Assembly: GCA_002050235.1 (NCBI GenBank)
Contig: MWST01000044.1
Location: forward strand, 1-57,159
Direction of reading: 5' to 3'
DNA from: Polyangiaceae bacterium UTPRO1
Lineage (GTDB): Bacteria; Desulfobacterota; Binatia; UTPRO1
DNA length: 57,159 nt
The notes below the pieces were generated by a model. That model searched no databases. It was not told where the DNA came from and saw only the letters and a program-made list of their open reading frames with translations. This document shows, piece by piece, positions 46,627-55,262 of this stretch (the stretch's first letter is position 1; the number at the start of each line of letters is the position of its first letter). A program made the translations under genes and the position numbers.

Positions 46627-46656
46627 TTGACGGCCTGCTGTGGGGTTGACTATGGT
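46627..46656 (+). promoter_or_regulatory. Putative promoter of the lytic transglycosylase (leaderless type)
   Basis: -35 TTGACG (46627-46632), an 18-nt spacer and -10 TATGGT (46651-46656), then 8 nt to the ATG at 46665. The same TATGGT -10 is found at the tRNA-Gly promoter. Confidence 0.6.
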
Positions 46657-46664
46657 GCACCGCG

Positions 46665-47330
46665 ATGGCGGCGGGTCGGGGAAGACGCCGGGTGGTGGGG
46701 GTGGTGATCGGTGCGGTCCTCGGGATCGCGCTGGTCGACGCGCCGAGAGCCTCGGCCGACATCTACAGACGGGTCGATCGCTTCGGAATCATCCACTACA
46801 CGAACGTTCCCACCGACAAGCGCTTCTATCGCGTCGTCATCCGCGAGCTGCCGAGCATCAGTGCCCTCGGAGGCGGGGTGACGACGAGCTACCGCGCCGA
46901 GCCGAGCCGCATGCGGATCGAGTCGCGGGCCTTCGATCCGATCATCGCCAACGTTTCGCGACGCTACGGAGTGGAGCAGGCGCTGGTGAAGGCCGTCATC
47001 AAGGCCGAATCGGGCTTCCAGCCGAACGCGGTCTCGCCGAAGGGCGCGCGGGGCCTGATGCAGCTCATGCCCGGCACCGCCCAGATGCACGGGGTGCGCA
47101 ACATCCACGCTCCCGGCGACAATATCGAGGGCGGCGTGCAGCACCTGCGCATGCTGCTCGATCGCTATCGCAACAACGTCGTTCTGGCGCTCGCGGCCTA
47201 CAATGCCGGAGAGGGATGGGTCGACCAGTACAACGGCGTTCCCCCGTTCCAGGAGACCCGCAACTACGTGCACCGGGTCCTGCGCTTCCGGCAGGACTAC
47301 CTCCAGCAAGCGATCGCCAGCGCCCGGTGA
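46665..47330 (+). CDS. Secreted lytic transglycosylase with DUF4124-like N-terminus
   Basis: The 221-residue protein cleaves peptidoglycan glycan strands. It has an Arg-rich start, a hydrophobic signal segment (VVGVVIGAVLGIALV) ending at an ASA-type site, a short DUF4124-like stretch (DIYRRVDRFGIIHYTNVP), and an SLT domain with catalytic E115 in AVIKAESGFQP, followed by GARGLMQLMPGTA and LALAAYNAGEG. The extracytoplasmic location is inferred. A promoter sits directly upstream. Confidence 0.9.
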   Translation: MAAGRGRRRVVGVVIGAVLGIALVDAPRASADIYRRVDRFGIIHYTNVPTDKRFYRVVIRELPSISALGGGVTTSYRAEPSRMRIESRAFDPIIANVSRRYGVEQALVKAVIKAESGFQPNAVSPKGARGLMQLMPGTAQMHGVRNIHAPGDNIEGGVQHLRMLLDRYRNNVVLALAAYNAGEGWVDQYNGVPPFQETRNYVHRVLRFRQDYLQQAIASAR

Positions 47331-47355
47331 CGCGGCGGCGGCCGCTGGGGTCCCG

Positions 47356-48012
47356 ATGGCGGTAGCGACGCCGGCGCCGGCGCGCGATCCGGCGCATCGC
47401 CTGTGGACGACGCCGAATCTGCTTTCGCTCTTCCGCATCGCGCTCGTACCGGTGCTGGTATGGATACTGCGCGATCCCGGTCCGCTCGCCGGCGCGCTCG
47501 CGGCGGCGCTCTTCATCCTCGGCTCGCTGAGCGATTATTACGACGGCTATCTGGCGCGGAAGCACGGGATCGTCACCACGCTCGGCAAATTCCTCGATCC
47601 CCTCGCCGACAAGCTCCTCGTAGTTTCGGTGCTCATCATGCTCGTCGCCATGCCGGCCGCGCCTGTCGCCGGCGTGCCGTCGCCGCCGCGCGTGCCCGCG
47701 TGGCTCGTCGTGGTGATCGTCGGACGCGAGCTCGCCGTCACGGGGCTCCGTAGCATCGCTTCGAGCGAGGGCATCACTCTCGGGGCCGAAGAGCTGGGAA
47801 AGTACAAGACGATCTTCCAGATCTTCGCCTTGACCGGGCTCTTGGTGCACTACCGATACTTCTTCGTCGACTTTCACCTCGCGGGCACGTACTTCCTCTG
47901 GATCGCGCTCGCTCTCGGGCTCTGGTCGGCAGCCGACTACCACCGCCGCGTGTATCGTGCGGTGCGAGCGCGCAGTGGCGGCGGTGATCACGTTGTTGAC
48001 AGGTCGTCATGA
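47356..48012 (+). CDS. pgsA: Phosphatidylglycerophosphate synthase
   Basis: PgsA makes phosphatidylglycerophosphate from CDP-diacylglycerol. The 218-residue membrane protein has NLLSLFRIALVPVLVW and a complete CDP-alcohol motif (DYYDGYLARK, then LGKFLDPLADK), and the late KYKTIFQIFAL. Unlike the two fusion enzymes at 13675-20730, it has no extra N-terminal domain. It ends where the tRNA-Gly promoter begins; pgsA next to tRNA-Gly is also the E. coli arrangement. Confidence 0.94.
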   Translation: MAVATPAPARDPAHRLWTTPNLLSLFRIALVPVLVWILRDPGPLAGALAAALFILGSLSDYYDGYLARKHGIVTTLGKFLDPLADKLLVVSVLIMLVAMPAAPVAGVPSPPRVPAWLVVVIVGRELAVTGLRSIASSEGITLGAEELGKYKTIFQIFALTGLLVHYRYFFVDFHLAGTYFLWIALALGLWSAADYHRRVYRAVRARSGGGDHVVDRSS

Positions 48013-48024
48013 CCTCCATATGGT
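47996..48024 (+). promoter_or_regulatory. tRNA-Gly promoter
   Basis: Perfect -35 TTGACA (47996-48001), a 17-nt spacer and -10 TATGGT (48019-48024), 11 nt before the mature tRNA 5' end. The -35 lies inside the pgsA coding end. Confidence 0.75.
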
Positions 48025-48035
48025 TCCGCCTTTCC

Positions 48036-48109
48036 GCGGGTGTAGCTCAGTTGGCTAGAGCACGACCTTGCCAAGGTCGGGGTCGAGGGTTCGAAGCCCT
48101 TCACCCGCT
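48036..48109 (+). tRNA. tRNA-Gly(GCC)
   Basis: A 74-nt cloverleaf: acceptor GCGGGTG pairs with CACCCGC, D-arm GCTC/GAGC, anticodon stem CGACC/GGTCG around TTGCCAA (anticodon GCC), variable GGGTC, T-loop TTCGAAG, discriminator T. The 3' CCA is not encoded. Confidence 0.97.
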
Positions 48110-48122
48110 CTCTGGACGGAGA

Positions 48123-48145
48123 GGCCCCGGCGCATCGCCGGGGCC
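48123..48145 (+). terminator. GC-rich hairpin after tRNA-Gly
   Basis: A perfect 10-bp stem GGCCCCGGCG / CGCCGGGGCC with a CAT loop, 13 nt past the tRNA. No T-run follows, so it may be a terminator helped by Rho or simply a transcript-end stem. Confidence 0.6.
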
Positions 48146-48163
48146 GTCATCCATAGCCGCCGT

Positions 48164-49438
48164 ATGACCGCCGGGGCGGAGACATCATCGGGTGCGCCGG
48201 CCCGCCGGCCGCGGATCGCGTTGATTCTTGCCGGCGGTGGTGCTCGCGGCGCCTACGAAGCCGGCGTGCTGGCCTTTCTCATCGAGGATCTGCCGAAGCG
48301 CCTCGGTCACCTGCCCGCGTTCGACATCGTGAGCGGCGCATCGGTCGGCGCCATCCACGCCGCCTACTGGATGGCGACGCTCCAGGACGACGCGGCGACC
48401 CGCGTGGCGCGGCTGACGGCGACGTGGGCATCGATGTCGCTCGAGCGCGTCTATCGGTTGAGCCTCGGCGATCTCTTCCGCATACCGACCAGACTCCTGG
48501 GATTCCCCTTCACCGCCCGCGCCGTCGGCAGCCACGAGCGGATTCCGTCGCGGCTCCCCGGGCTTCTCGACACGCGCGCCCTCGAGGAGATGGTGATGCA
48601 TGAGATCCCGTGGCGGCGGCTACGCGCCAACCTGCGCGCCCGCCGCGGCGTGCTCTGCATCTCGTGCACCGAGATCGCCTCCGGGCGCGCCGTGGTGTTC
48701 GTCGACGGCGCGCCGGTCAGTCTGACACCATGGGAGTATGACCCCTACGTGGTGGCGCGGGCCTCGGGCATCGGACCGGCGCACATCCTCGCGTCCGCCG
48801 CGATCCCGCTCATCTTCCCGGCGGTGCGCATCGGACGGCACTTCTATTGTGACGGCGGACTGCGGTTGAACACGCCGCTAGCGCCGGCCCTACGCCTCGG
48901 GACCGACCGCATCCTGCTGGTAGCCCTGAGCCATCCGCCCGACCCCGGTCCCATCGCGGCGACGCCGCACTCGCGCGAGCAGGCCTACAGCAATCCCGCG
49001 TACCTTCTCGGCAAGGTTCTGAATGCCATGCTGCTCGACCACATCGACTACGATCTCCAGCGGATGCGCTTGATGAACGCGCTTCTGCTCGGGGGCGAGC
49101 AGGCTTTCGGCGCCGCATTCCTGCCGCGGGTGAACGAGATCGTGCGCGCGAGCCGCGGCACCGATTATCGTGTCGTGCGCGATTGCGTGATCCGGCCGTC
49201 CGAGGACCTCGGGGGCCTGGCCGGACGGTGCTACGCGCAGCGTTCGCGGTCGCTGAGCCCGGCGCGCCTGGTTGCCGATCTGGTGATGCGCTCCGCCGCA
49301 CGCGGCGTTCCTGAAGGCGAGGCCGACCTGCTCTCGTACGTGCTCTTCGATGCCGCCTATACGCGGCAGCTCTTCGCGCTCGGCCGGCGTGACGCCGCGA
49401 ATCAAGCGGACGAGATCGCGGCGCTGTTCGCCGCCTGA
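48164..49438 (+). CDS. Patatin-like phospholipase
   Basis: A 424-residue lipid acyl hydrolase of the RssA/patatin type. The oxyanion motif GGGARGAYEAG is at residues 24-34, the serine nucleophile S60 in GASVG, and the Asp of the catalytic dyad D230 in YCDGGLRLNTPL. No signal peptide is visible. ATG 48164 is used; the frame runs back into the tRNA. The natural lipid is unknown. Neighbours do not share an evident pathway. Confidence 0.9.
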   Translation: MTAGAETSSGAPARRPRIALILAGGGARGAYEAGVLAFLIEDLPKRLGHLPAFDIVSGASVGAIHAAYWMATLQDDAATRVARLTATWASMSLERVYRLSLGDLFRIPTRLLGFPFTARAVGSHERIPSRLPGLLDTRALEEMVMHEIPWRRLRANLRARRGVLCISCTEIASGRAVVFVDGAPVSLTPWEYDPYVVARASGIGPAHILASAAIPLIFPAVRIGRHFYCDGGLRLNTPLAPALRLGTDRILLVALSHPPDPGPIAATPHSREQAYSNPAYLLGKVLNAMLLDHIDYDLQRMRLMNALLLGGEQAFGAAFLPRVNEIVRASRGTDYRVVRDCVIRPSEDLGGLAGRCYAQRSRSLSPARLVADLVMRSAARGVPEGEADLLSYVLFDAAYTRQLFALGRRDAANQADEIAALFAA

Positions 49439-49560
49439 GCGCGTTGGCGGATCGGGGCGCGCAGGCGCCGGCCCGGGTCGCCGATCGCAGGTCCAGCGTT
49501 GCCACAGCGACGGCGCTCGCCGTGGCGTCGCTCGCGCCGCCGCTGCGGAGCGTCGTGTCG

Positions 49561-51360
49561 CTACGACTGCTCCAACGCCTCGACCATGGCGGAGATGGCG
49601 GCGCAGCCGGCGTCCCAGAAGGCCGGCGTCCGCAGGTCGAAGCCGAGCCGGGCCGTTAGGGTCTCGGGGGCGGCGCTGCCGCCGGCGGCGAGGAGCTCGA
49701 GGTACATCGGGACGAACGCCGCGCCATCCCGCTTATAGCGCTCGAAGAGCGCCAGCGTCAGGAGCTCGCCGAACGCATACGAATAACAATAGAAGCGGCT
49801 GTGGATGAAATGCGGAATGTAGCTCCAGCCGGTACGGTACGCGGGGTCGATGTCGACGCTGGTGCCGAAGAGGGCCCGCTGTTCGGTCATCCAGAGCTCG
49901 CAGATCTGGTCGTGGTCGAGCCGGCCGGCGCGGCGCGCGGCGTGCGCTGCCATCTCGAAGCGTGTGAGCGCGTGCTGGCGGAAGACGGTGCCGTACATCT
50001 CGTCGAGCGTCTCCACCAGGAGGCGGCGGCGTACGCTGGGATCGGTCGTAGCTGCGAGCAGGTGGTCGGTCACCAGCATCTCGGCGAACACCGAGGCGGT
50101 TTCGGCGAGGACGAGGGGCGGCTCGTAGTGCAGAGGGCGCTGCCGGCGCGCCAGAGAGTAGTGCACCGCGTGGCCGAGCTCGTGCGCCAGCGTGGCGACG
50201 TCGCGACCGGTCTCGGTGTAGGTCGAGAGGACGTAGGGGGCGTATGCGGGGCCGAGCGCGGCACAGAATGCTCCCGAGCGCTTGCGCGGACGGATCTCCG
50301 CGTCGACGTGTCCGGATGCGAGGAGGTTCTCCGCGACGGCGGCGATGCCGTCGTCGAAGCGCCGGAACGCTTCCAGCACCAGCGTGCGCCCCTGGTCCCA
50401 GGGAATCGCCGGGCACGCGGCGTCGAGCGGTGCGTAGACGTCGGCGATACCGAGCCGGGGTAGGCCGAGGAGCGCCGCCTTGCGACGCAGATAGCGTTGG
50501 ATCACCGGCCGGTGCCGGTCGACGGCGTCCATCATCGCCGCCACGACCTCGGGGGCGATCTCGTTGGCGAGGTGCGTCGGGTGGGTGACGTCGGCGTGGT
50601 GCCGCAGCTCGCAGTCGATGCGGTGGTCGAGGAAGAGCGCGTTGACGATGGCGGTTAGGGGCAGCTTGGCGGCGGCGAAGGGCTCGAGGAGGGCGGCGAG
50701 CGCCGCCTGGCGCTGCGAGCGCTCCGGGTGGTGGAAGCGGGAGAGGACCTCGCCCTCGGTCAGCTCCGCGTCGCCGATGCGGAAACGGAAGGATCCGGTG
50801 AGCTCGTCGTAGAGCTGGACGAAGGCGGTGCGCCCGCCGAGATCCTTGCGGGCGAGGATGCGCTCCTCGGGTTCGCTCAGGACGTGCGGGCGGAAGCGGC
50901 GGAGCTGCTCGAGGAAGTGGGCGTAGCTCGCGAGCGCCGGGTCGGCGGCGAGCCCGTCGGCGCGCGCGTCGTCGAGCGCGATCAGCTCGAGCTCGAAAAA
51001 CACCAGGACCGTCCGCAGATCGGCATAGGCCTCGGTCGTGCGCTGCTCGAGCGCGAGCGCCGCTGTGTCCTGGGTGTCCGCGGCTGCGAGCAACGAGGCG
51101 TAGAAGCCCGGACGTCGAGCGAGCTCTTGAATGTCCTCGTACTCTTCGAGGGCGCGACCGACCTCCGCCGCCGAGGCGTCGGCGAGGCGCCCCCGCCATG
51201 CCGCGGCGAAGGCCGCAGCGCGCTTCGCTGCCGCAGCGAGGTCGCGCTCGAGCGCGGGGTCGGTCGGTCCGGCGTAGAGCTCGCGGAGGTTCCAGCGTAC
51301 GCCGGCGGCGCTGGTGCCCGCGCCGGCTGCCGTCGTCCCGTCGTCGTGAGAAGCGGTCAT
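49561..51360 (-). CDS. pepF: Oligoendopeptidase F-type M3 peptidase
   Basis: A 599-residue zinc oligopeptidase. The zinc site HELGH is at about residue 390 (TLAHELGHAVHYSLA) with the third ligand Glu in ETASVFAEML. The N-terminal helical PepF domain (WNLRELYAG, then RRPGFYASLLAAADTQD) and the C-terminal YSYAFGELL region are complete. ATG 51360 is the start; the frame extends upstream as a shadow. Cytosolic peptide turnover is the likely role. Confidence 0.93.
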   Translation of the reverse strand: MTASHDDGTTAAGAGTSAAGVRWNLRELYAGPTDPALERDLAAAAKRAAAFAAAWRGRLADASAAEVGRALEEYEDIQELARRPGFYASLLAAADTQDTAALALEQRTTEAYADLRTVLVFFELELIALDDARADGLAADPALASYAHFLEQLRRFRPHVLSEPEERILARKDLGGRTAFVQLYDELTGSFRFRIGDAELTEGEVLSRFHHPERSQRQAALAALLEPFAAAKLPLTAIVNALFLDHRIDCELRHHADVTHPTHLANEIAPEVVAAMMDAVDRHRPVIQRYLRRKAALLGLPRLGIADVYAPLDAACPAIPWDQGRTLVLEAFRRFDDGIAAVAENLLASGHVDAEIRPRKRSGAFCAALGPAYAPYVLSTYTETGRDVATLAHELGHAVHYSLARRQRPLHYEPPLVLAETASVFAEMLVTDHLLAATTDPSVRRRLLVETLDEMYGTVFRQHALTRFEMAAHAARRAGRLDHDQICELWMTEQRALFGTSVDIDPAYRTGWSYIPHFIHSRFYCYSYAFGELLTLALFERYKRDGAAFVPMYLELLAAGGSAAPETLTARLGFDLRTPAFWDAGCAAISAMVEALEQS

Positions 51361-51481
51361 GCGCGAGCAGTAGCAGTCGACTGGCAATGTCGCGAGCGCT
51401 GTGGTTTGGTCGCGCGCCGTGCGACGATCCGGAGATGTGTCGAGCCCGAGACGGCGGACGCCGTTTCGGCGCGCGCTCGCC

Positions 51482-52456
51482 GTGAACGGGTGTGCGGTGC
51501 GCTCTGCCGTGCTCGCGCTGGCGGTGGCGCCGGCTGCGCACGCCGGGCGCGTCTGCGACCTTCCGGCCGTCCTCTCGTTCACCGTGGAGGAGCGCGCGCT
51601 ATTCGACGGCGGCGTCGGGCTGGTCGTCGCGGGCGCCTCGGCGTCCGGGAGCGGCCTCCGCGCCGGCGACGTCGTGCGCCAGGCGAACGGTCGCCGCACG
51701 ACCGCCTGCGCCGACCTCGAGGCGGTCGCCGCCGAGGCGCGCGCCAGGGGGCTCTTCGTGCTCGTTGCCGCCGAGCGTGGCGGCGCACTCGTCACCGCGG
51801 CGCTTGCGACCGGGGAATCGGCGGTCGCCCGCGCCGCGCCTGTCGGCGAGCCGGCCGCGCCTGCGGCAGAGGGAGCCGACGCCTCCGCGCCCGTAGCCCC
51901 GGCGCTGCCCGCGGCGCCGACGCCGCGGCCGACGCCGGCGGAGCTGCCGCCGCGCGCCGACGTTTCGGCGGAGCTCGCCGCCAAGGCCGTCGCTGCCGCG
52001 GCTTTGCTCGGCACGGTCGGCGAGGCGGCGCGCGTCGGTGTACCGATAGCCGCGTACGAGCGGCGCCTCGACGAGGCGACGAATGCGCTCGCCGCGCTTT
52101 CGATCGCCGGCGAGGGCGGGGCTGCGGTCCGCGCCGTGATCGCCGAGGCCGTCGGCTACTACGAGGCGGCGCGCGACATCCGCCGCTACCAGGCCGCCGC
52201 GATCGAGCACGCGCGCGTCGACCGGCGCGGTGCGAGCGCCCAGTCGCTGCCGTACTTCTCGGACTCCGAGGTGCCGCACTGGATGGCGCGCTACCCGTTC
52301 CTCGACGAGAGCTTGCTGCAGGCGCCGCGGACGACGCACATGCTGCTGCCGGGCGAGACGGCGGGCCGCTGGAATCCCGATCTAGCGGTGGCGCTCCTCT
52401 GGGAGCGGGCCCGTCGGGCGGCAGTGCGGCTCGACGCCTGGGGGCGCGGCGGGTGA
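51482..52456 (+). CDS. Secreted/periplasmic PDZ-domain protein
   Basis: The 324-residue protein starts at GTG 51482 with a signal peptide (AVLALAVAPAAHA, cleavage near residue 21). A PDZ-like domain follows (about 40-105: DGGVGLVVAGASASGSGLRAGD and VVRQANGRR), then a Pro/Ala-rich linker and a helical C-terminal domain with HWMARYPFLDE. No protease domain is attached, so it is probably a binding or scaffold protein. The function is unknown; it is divergent from pepF. Confidence 0.72.
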   Translation: MNGCAVRSAVLALAVAPAAHAGRVCDLPAVLSFTVEERALFDGGVGLVVAGASASGSGLRAGDVVRQANGRRTTACADLEAVAAEARARGLFVLVAAERGGALVTAALATGESAVARAAPVGEPAAPAAEGADASAPVAPALPAAPTPRPTPAELPPRADVSAELAAKAVAAAALLGTVGEAARVGVPIAAYERRLDEATNALAALSIAGEGGAAVRAVIAEAVGYYEAARDIRRYQAAAIEHARVDRRGASAQSLPYFSDSEVPHWMARYPFLDESLLQAPRTTHMLLPGETAGRWNPDLAVALLWERARRAAVRLDAWGRGG

Positions 52457-52511
52457 CCGCGCGTCGAATCGGAGTTCCGCGTCCCAGGCGCGGCTGGCAT
52501 ACTCGCTGGCG

Positions 52512-52850
52512 ATGCGAGCTATGGCGCTCCTCGGCGTGCTCGCGATGGCGGCGGCGGCTCACGCCGGCGGGCCGCGCGGCTGGCATGGCAATCCGCGCAC
52601 CGATCTCTTCATCGACGTGCCGCTCGATTACGATACGCGAGTCGAGTTCCCGTTCGGGGGCTCCCACCACACCGTCCCGGGCGCCGTCAGCATCAACAAG
52701 GCGCCGTACTACTGCGCACCGCACCAGCAGAGCTTTCGCGAGCGCGCCGCCTTCGTCGAGCACCTGCGCGTGCGGCACGGCCTCGGCGCCGACGAGATTC
52801 CCGGGGCGGTGATGGTTCGCGGCAACCAGGTCCGCTACGTCGGCGACTGA
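52512..52850 (+). CDS. Small secreted protein with zinc-finger-like Cys/His pattern
   Basis: I do not recognise a family. The 112-residue product has a signal peptide (MALLGVLAMAAAAHA), the segment DLFIDVPLDYDTRVEFPFGG, and then YYCAPHQQSF with FVEHLRVRHG, which together resemble a C2H2 finger in which the second Cys is His. The ATG is preceded by CATACT, a fair -10 box, at 8 nt, with only a poor -35. The tail reads IPGAVMVRGNQVRYVG. Confidence 0.65.
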   Translation: MRAMALLGVLAMAAAAHAGGPRGWHGNPRTDLFIDVPLDYDTRVEFPFGGSHHTVPGAVSINKAPYYCAPHQQSFRERAAFVEHLRVRHGLGADEIPGAVMVRGNQVRYVGD

Positions 52851-53538
52851 CGCCCGAACCGAGCTCCGCAGGCTGGCCGAGACGATCGTCCGCTGCCGCG
52901 CCTGTCCCCGGCTGGTTGCGCATCGCGAGGAAGTAGCGCGCGTCAAGCGCCGGCAGTTTCGCGACGAGGTCTATTGGGGGCGGCCGCTGCCGGGCTTCGG
53001 CGATCCGCGCGCGCGCCTGCTCGTCGTCGGCCTGGCGCCGGCTGCGCACGGCGGCAATCGCACCGGGCGCATGTTCACCGGCGACGACAGCGGTCTCTGG
53101 CTGATGCGCGCCATGCACGGAGCGGGATTCGCGAACATGCCGCGCTCCGAGCGCCGCGACGACGGCTTGCGCCTGCAGGACGCCTACGTCACCGCCTCCG
53201 TCCGCTGCGCGCCGCCGGACAACCGCCCGACCGTCGAGGAGATCGGGCGTTGTCGCGGCTATCTCCTCACGGAGCGGGCCTTGCTCGGGCGCGTTCGGGT
53301 CGTGGTCGCCCTCGGCAGGATCGCCTTCGCGTCCGTGCTGGCGATGGAGCGCGCCCGCGGAGTGGCACTGCCGCGACCGCTGCCGCGGTTTGCGCACGGC
53401 GCCGAGGTTCGGATCGGCGACCTCGTGGTGATCGCCTCGTACCACCCGAGCCGCCAGAACACGCAGACGGGCAAGCTGACGGCGGCGATGCTCGCCGCGG
53501 TCTTCGACCGCGCCGGGATGTTGGTGAAGCGGCAGTAG
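52813..53538 (+). CDS. Family-5 uracil-DNA glycosylase, start unresolved
   Basis: Translation of the open frame from 52813 gives the family-5 (UDGb) glycosylase that removes uracil and other deaminated bases from DNA. It has the iron-sulfur Cys pair CRACPRL (from 52894), YWGRPLPGFGDP, the motif GLAPAAHGGNRTGRMFTGD, VRCAPPDNRPT, and SYHPSRQNTQTGKL. The conserved N-terminus has no ATG, GTG or TTG anywhere between the frame opening and 53071; ATG 53071 would remove the iron-sulfur cysteines and the catalytic loop. A CTG (52873) or another rare start, or coupling with the gene ending at 52850, is needed; a sequence error is also possible. Confidence 0.9.
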   Translation, partial: WFAATRSATSATDARTELRRLAETIVRCRACPRLVAHREEVARVKRRQFRDEVYWGRPLPGFGDPRARLLVVGLAPAAHGGNRTGRMFTGDDSGLWLMRAMHGAGFANMPRSERRDDGLRLQDAYVTASVRCAPPDNRPTVEEIGRCRGYLLTERALLGRVRVVVALGRIAFASVLAMERARGVALPRPLPRFAHGAEVRIGDLVVIASYHPSRQNTQTGKLTAAMLAAVFDRAGMLVKRQ

Positions 53539-53567
53539 AGCGCTCGGCGCCGGTCGCCGCCGCCGCG

Positions 53568-53774
53568 TCAGATCCGGGGGGGGCGGATCGACGCGCGCCG
53601 GCGGCGCCGGGCGCCGAGGTACAGCAGGAGGAGGGTCGGAAGGATGAGCGCACCCGCTGGGACGCGGGCGGCGGGCTCGAGACAAGCAACGAGAAAGAGC
53701 AGAGTGGCGCCCGCGGCGAGCGGAAGGTCGTGAGCGGGGGAGGAGACGGGAGGGTCGGTCGTCGTTATCGGCAT
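53568..53774 (-). CDS. Possible small membrane protein
   Basis: A 68-residue frame with two hydrophobic stretches (LAAGATLLFLVACLEP and GALILPTLLLLYLGA) and an Arg-rich end (ARRRRR). The order of a Pro-containing hydrophobic stretch followed by an Arg block faintly recalls a PEP-CTERM tail, but no signal peptide or PEP motif is present. No Shine-Dalgarno was found. Doubtful. Confidence 0.3.
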   Translation of the reverse strand: MPITTTDPPVSSPAHDLPLAAGATLLFLVACLEPAARVPAGALILPTLLLLYLGARRRRRASIRPPRI

Positions 53775-53904
53775 CGGGTCGTTCCGCTCGCCGCGGACAC
53801 GAGCCCGGAGAGCGAGCGCCGTGCCACGGCGTCAGCGCCCGCCGTTCGCAGCTTTTGCCCCCGCGCGCCGGTCGTCCGCGCGCGGGGGCGGCACAGGTCG
53901 TGTG
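53775..53904. other. Intergenic, no feature seen
   Basis: GC-rich spacer between two minus-strand frames. I see no promoter, repeat or RNA gene in it. Confidence 0.4.
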
Positions 53905-54180
53905 TCAGAGTGTGCGCAAGCGGGACAAGTTGCCCACGAGGTTGCGGACGACCTGCTGCATCGGCTCGGGAATGTCGCGGCTGCAAGTGACCCGCAGCCG
54001 CCCGAGCCAGTCGCGCTTGATCGTCACCACCCCGGTGCGGATCGCCAACGGGCGGACGAGCTGGCGCAGCTGCCGGCGTTCGGCTTCAGCCAGGCCGGAG
54101 CCGCCGACCGTGACGCTGCGGCGGCCGTTCTCGACCGCGAAGACGATGCGGACACCGCCCCTGGGCCGCGATCGCTTCAC
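53905..54180 (-). CDS. Hypothetical protein coupled to the LLM oxidoreductase
   Basis: A 91-residue basic protein that I cannot place (GVRIVFAVENGRRSVTV, then LRQLVRPLAIRTGVVTIKRDWLGRLRVTC). Its GTG lies in the stop of the upstream LLM gene (GTGA overlap), which supports translation. The alternating hydrophobic strands suggest a small alpha/beta fold. Confidence 0.6.
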   Translation of the reverse strand: MKRSRPRGGVRIVFAVENGRRSVTVGGSGLAEAERRQLRQLVRPLAIRTGVVTIKRDWLGRLRVTCSRDIPEPMQQVVRNLVGNLSRLRTL

Positions 54181-55193
54181 GCGAAGGCGCCGACGATGCG
54201 CCGCCAGCGCTCCGGGGCGTCGCCCGGACGGAAGGGGAGATAGAGCGCGACGCGGTCGAGGATGCCGTCGTAGCGCGCTCGAACCGCGGCCGCGACGCCA
54301 TCCCAGGGTGCCGTCACGGCGTAGACGTCGAGCATCTCGTCGGTGATCTCGCGCGCCATGCCGCTCCAGTCGCCCTTGGCCGCCTTCTCGTTGAGCCGTG
54401 CGCTGACGTCGCTCCAGCCGTGGGCTGCGAGCACGCGTGCGTAGGTGCGGGTCGATGCATAGAAGGCGATCTGCATCCGCACGGCCTCCTTGGCGCGCGC
54501 GGTTTCCTCGTCAGTGTCTCCCGCGATGACGAAGGCGCTGGTGGCGAGGACGATGTCGCTGCGGCTCCGTCCGGCTCTTGCCAGGCCGCGCCCGATCTCG
54601 GGGAGCAAGGTCTCCCGCAGGTAGCGGAGCGAGTGGAAAGGGTGCACGTGGAACCCGTCGCAGAGCTCGCCGGCGAGCTCGAGCATGTAGGTGTTGACGC
54701 CGGCGATCCAGATCGGAATCTGCGGATGCGCGATCGGTCCCGGATCGAAGAAGGGCGTCATCAGCGTGAAGCGATAGTGCCGGCCCTCGAAGTGCGGCTT
54801 CATCCCGTTCTGCCAGCAGTCCCAGATGGCGCGGATACAGACGATCATCTCCCGCAGCCGCGGGCCGGGTGCTTCCCAGGCGATGCCGAAGCGGCGTTCG
54901 TTGTGCCCCTTTACCTGCGTGCCGAGGCCGAGGATGAAGCGGCCGTTCGACTGCGCCGCGAGATCCCACGCGATCTGCGCGTGCACGAGCGGGCTGCGAG
55001 GAAAGGCGACGGCGATCGCCGTGCCGAGCTCGATGCGCTCGCTGTGCTCCGCGGCCAGCGTCAAAGGCAGATAGGGGTCGTGGCTGGTTTCGGCGGTCCA
55101 GAGGCCGGCGAAGCCGATCGCGTCGGCGGCGCGAGCGAGCGCCGGAACGTCGCGCAGAGCGGTCGGAGCCAATACCGTATCGAGCTTCATCAT
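54177..55193 (-). CDS. LLM-class F420-dependent-type oxidoreductase
   Basis: A 338-residue luciferase-like monooxygenase-family protein. Features are WTAETSHDPYLPLTLAAEHSERIELGTAIAVAFPRSP, FILGLGTQVKGHNERRFG and PIWIAGVNTYMLELAGE, typical of the F420-dependent branch (TIGR03617-like by appearance). The cofactor is inferred from the branch. ATG 55193 is set by GAGGAGG; a second ATG follows directly. The substrate is unknown. Confidence 0.88.
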   Translation of the reverse strand: MMKLDTVLAPTALRDVPALARAADAIGFAGLWTAETSHDPYLPLTLAAEHSERIELGTAIAVAFPRSPLVHAQIAWDLAAQSNGRFILGLGTQVKGHNERRFGIAWEAPGPRLREMIVCIRAIWDCWQNGMKPHFEGRHYRFTLMTPFFDPGPIAHPQIPIWIAGVNTYMLELAGELCDGFHVHPFHSLRYLRETLLPEIGRGLARAGRSRSDIVLATSAFVIAGDTDEETARAKEAVRMQIAFYASTRTYARVLAAHGWSDVSARLNEKAAKGDWSGMAREITDEMLDVYAVTAPWDGVAAAVRARYDGILDRVALYLPFRPGDAPERWRRIVGAFA

Positions 55194-55262
55194 GTCCTCC
55201 TCGAGGTAATGCCCGCGGCTGCAGGCGTCGTCGCCGCTGCCCGCCGCCGCGGCGGAGCGTAC

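Noticed and set aside
48068..48163. Patatin gene start inside tRNA-Gly
   Set aside because: The frame is open back into the tRNA, but the family match begins after ATG 48164 and the hairpin lies between.
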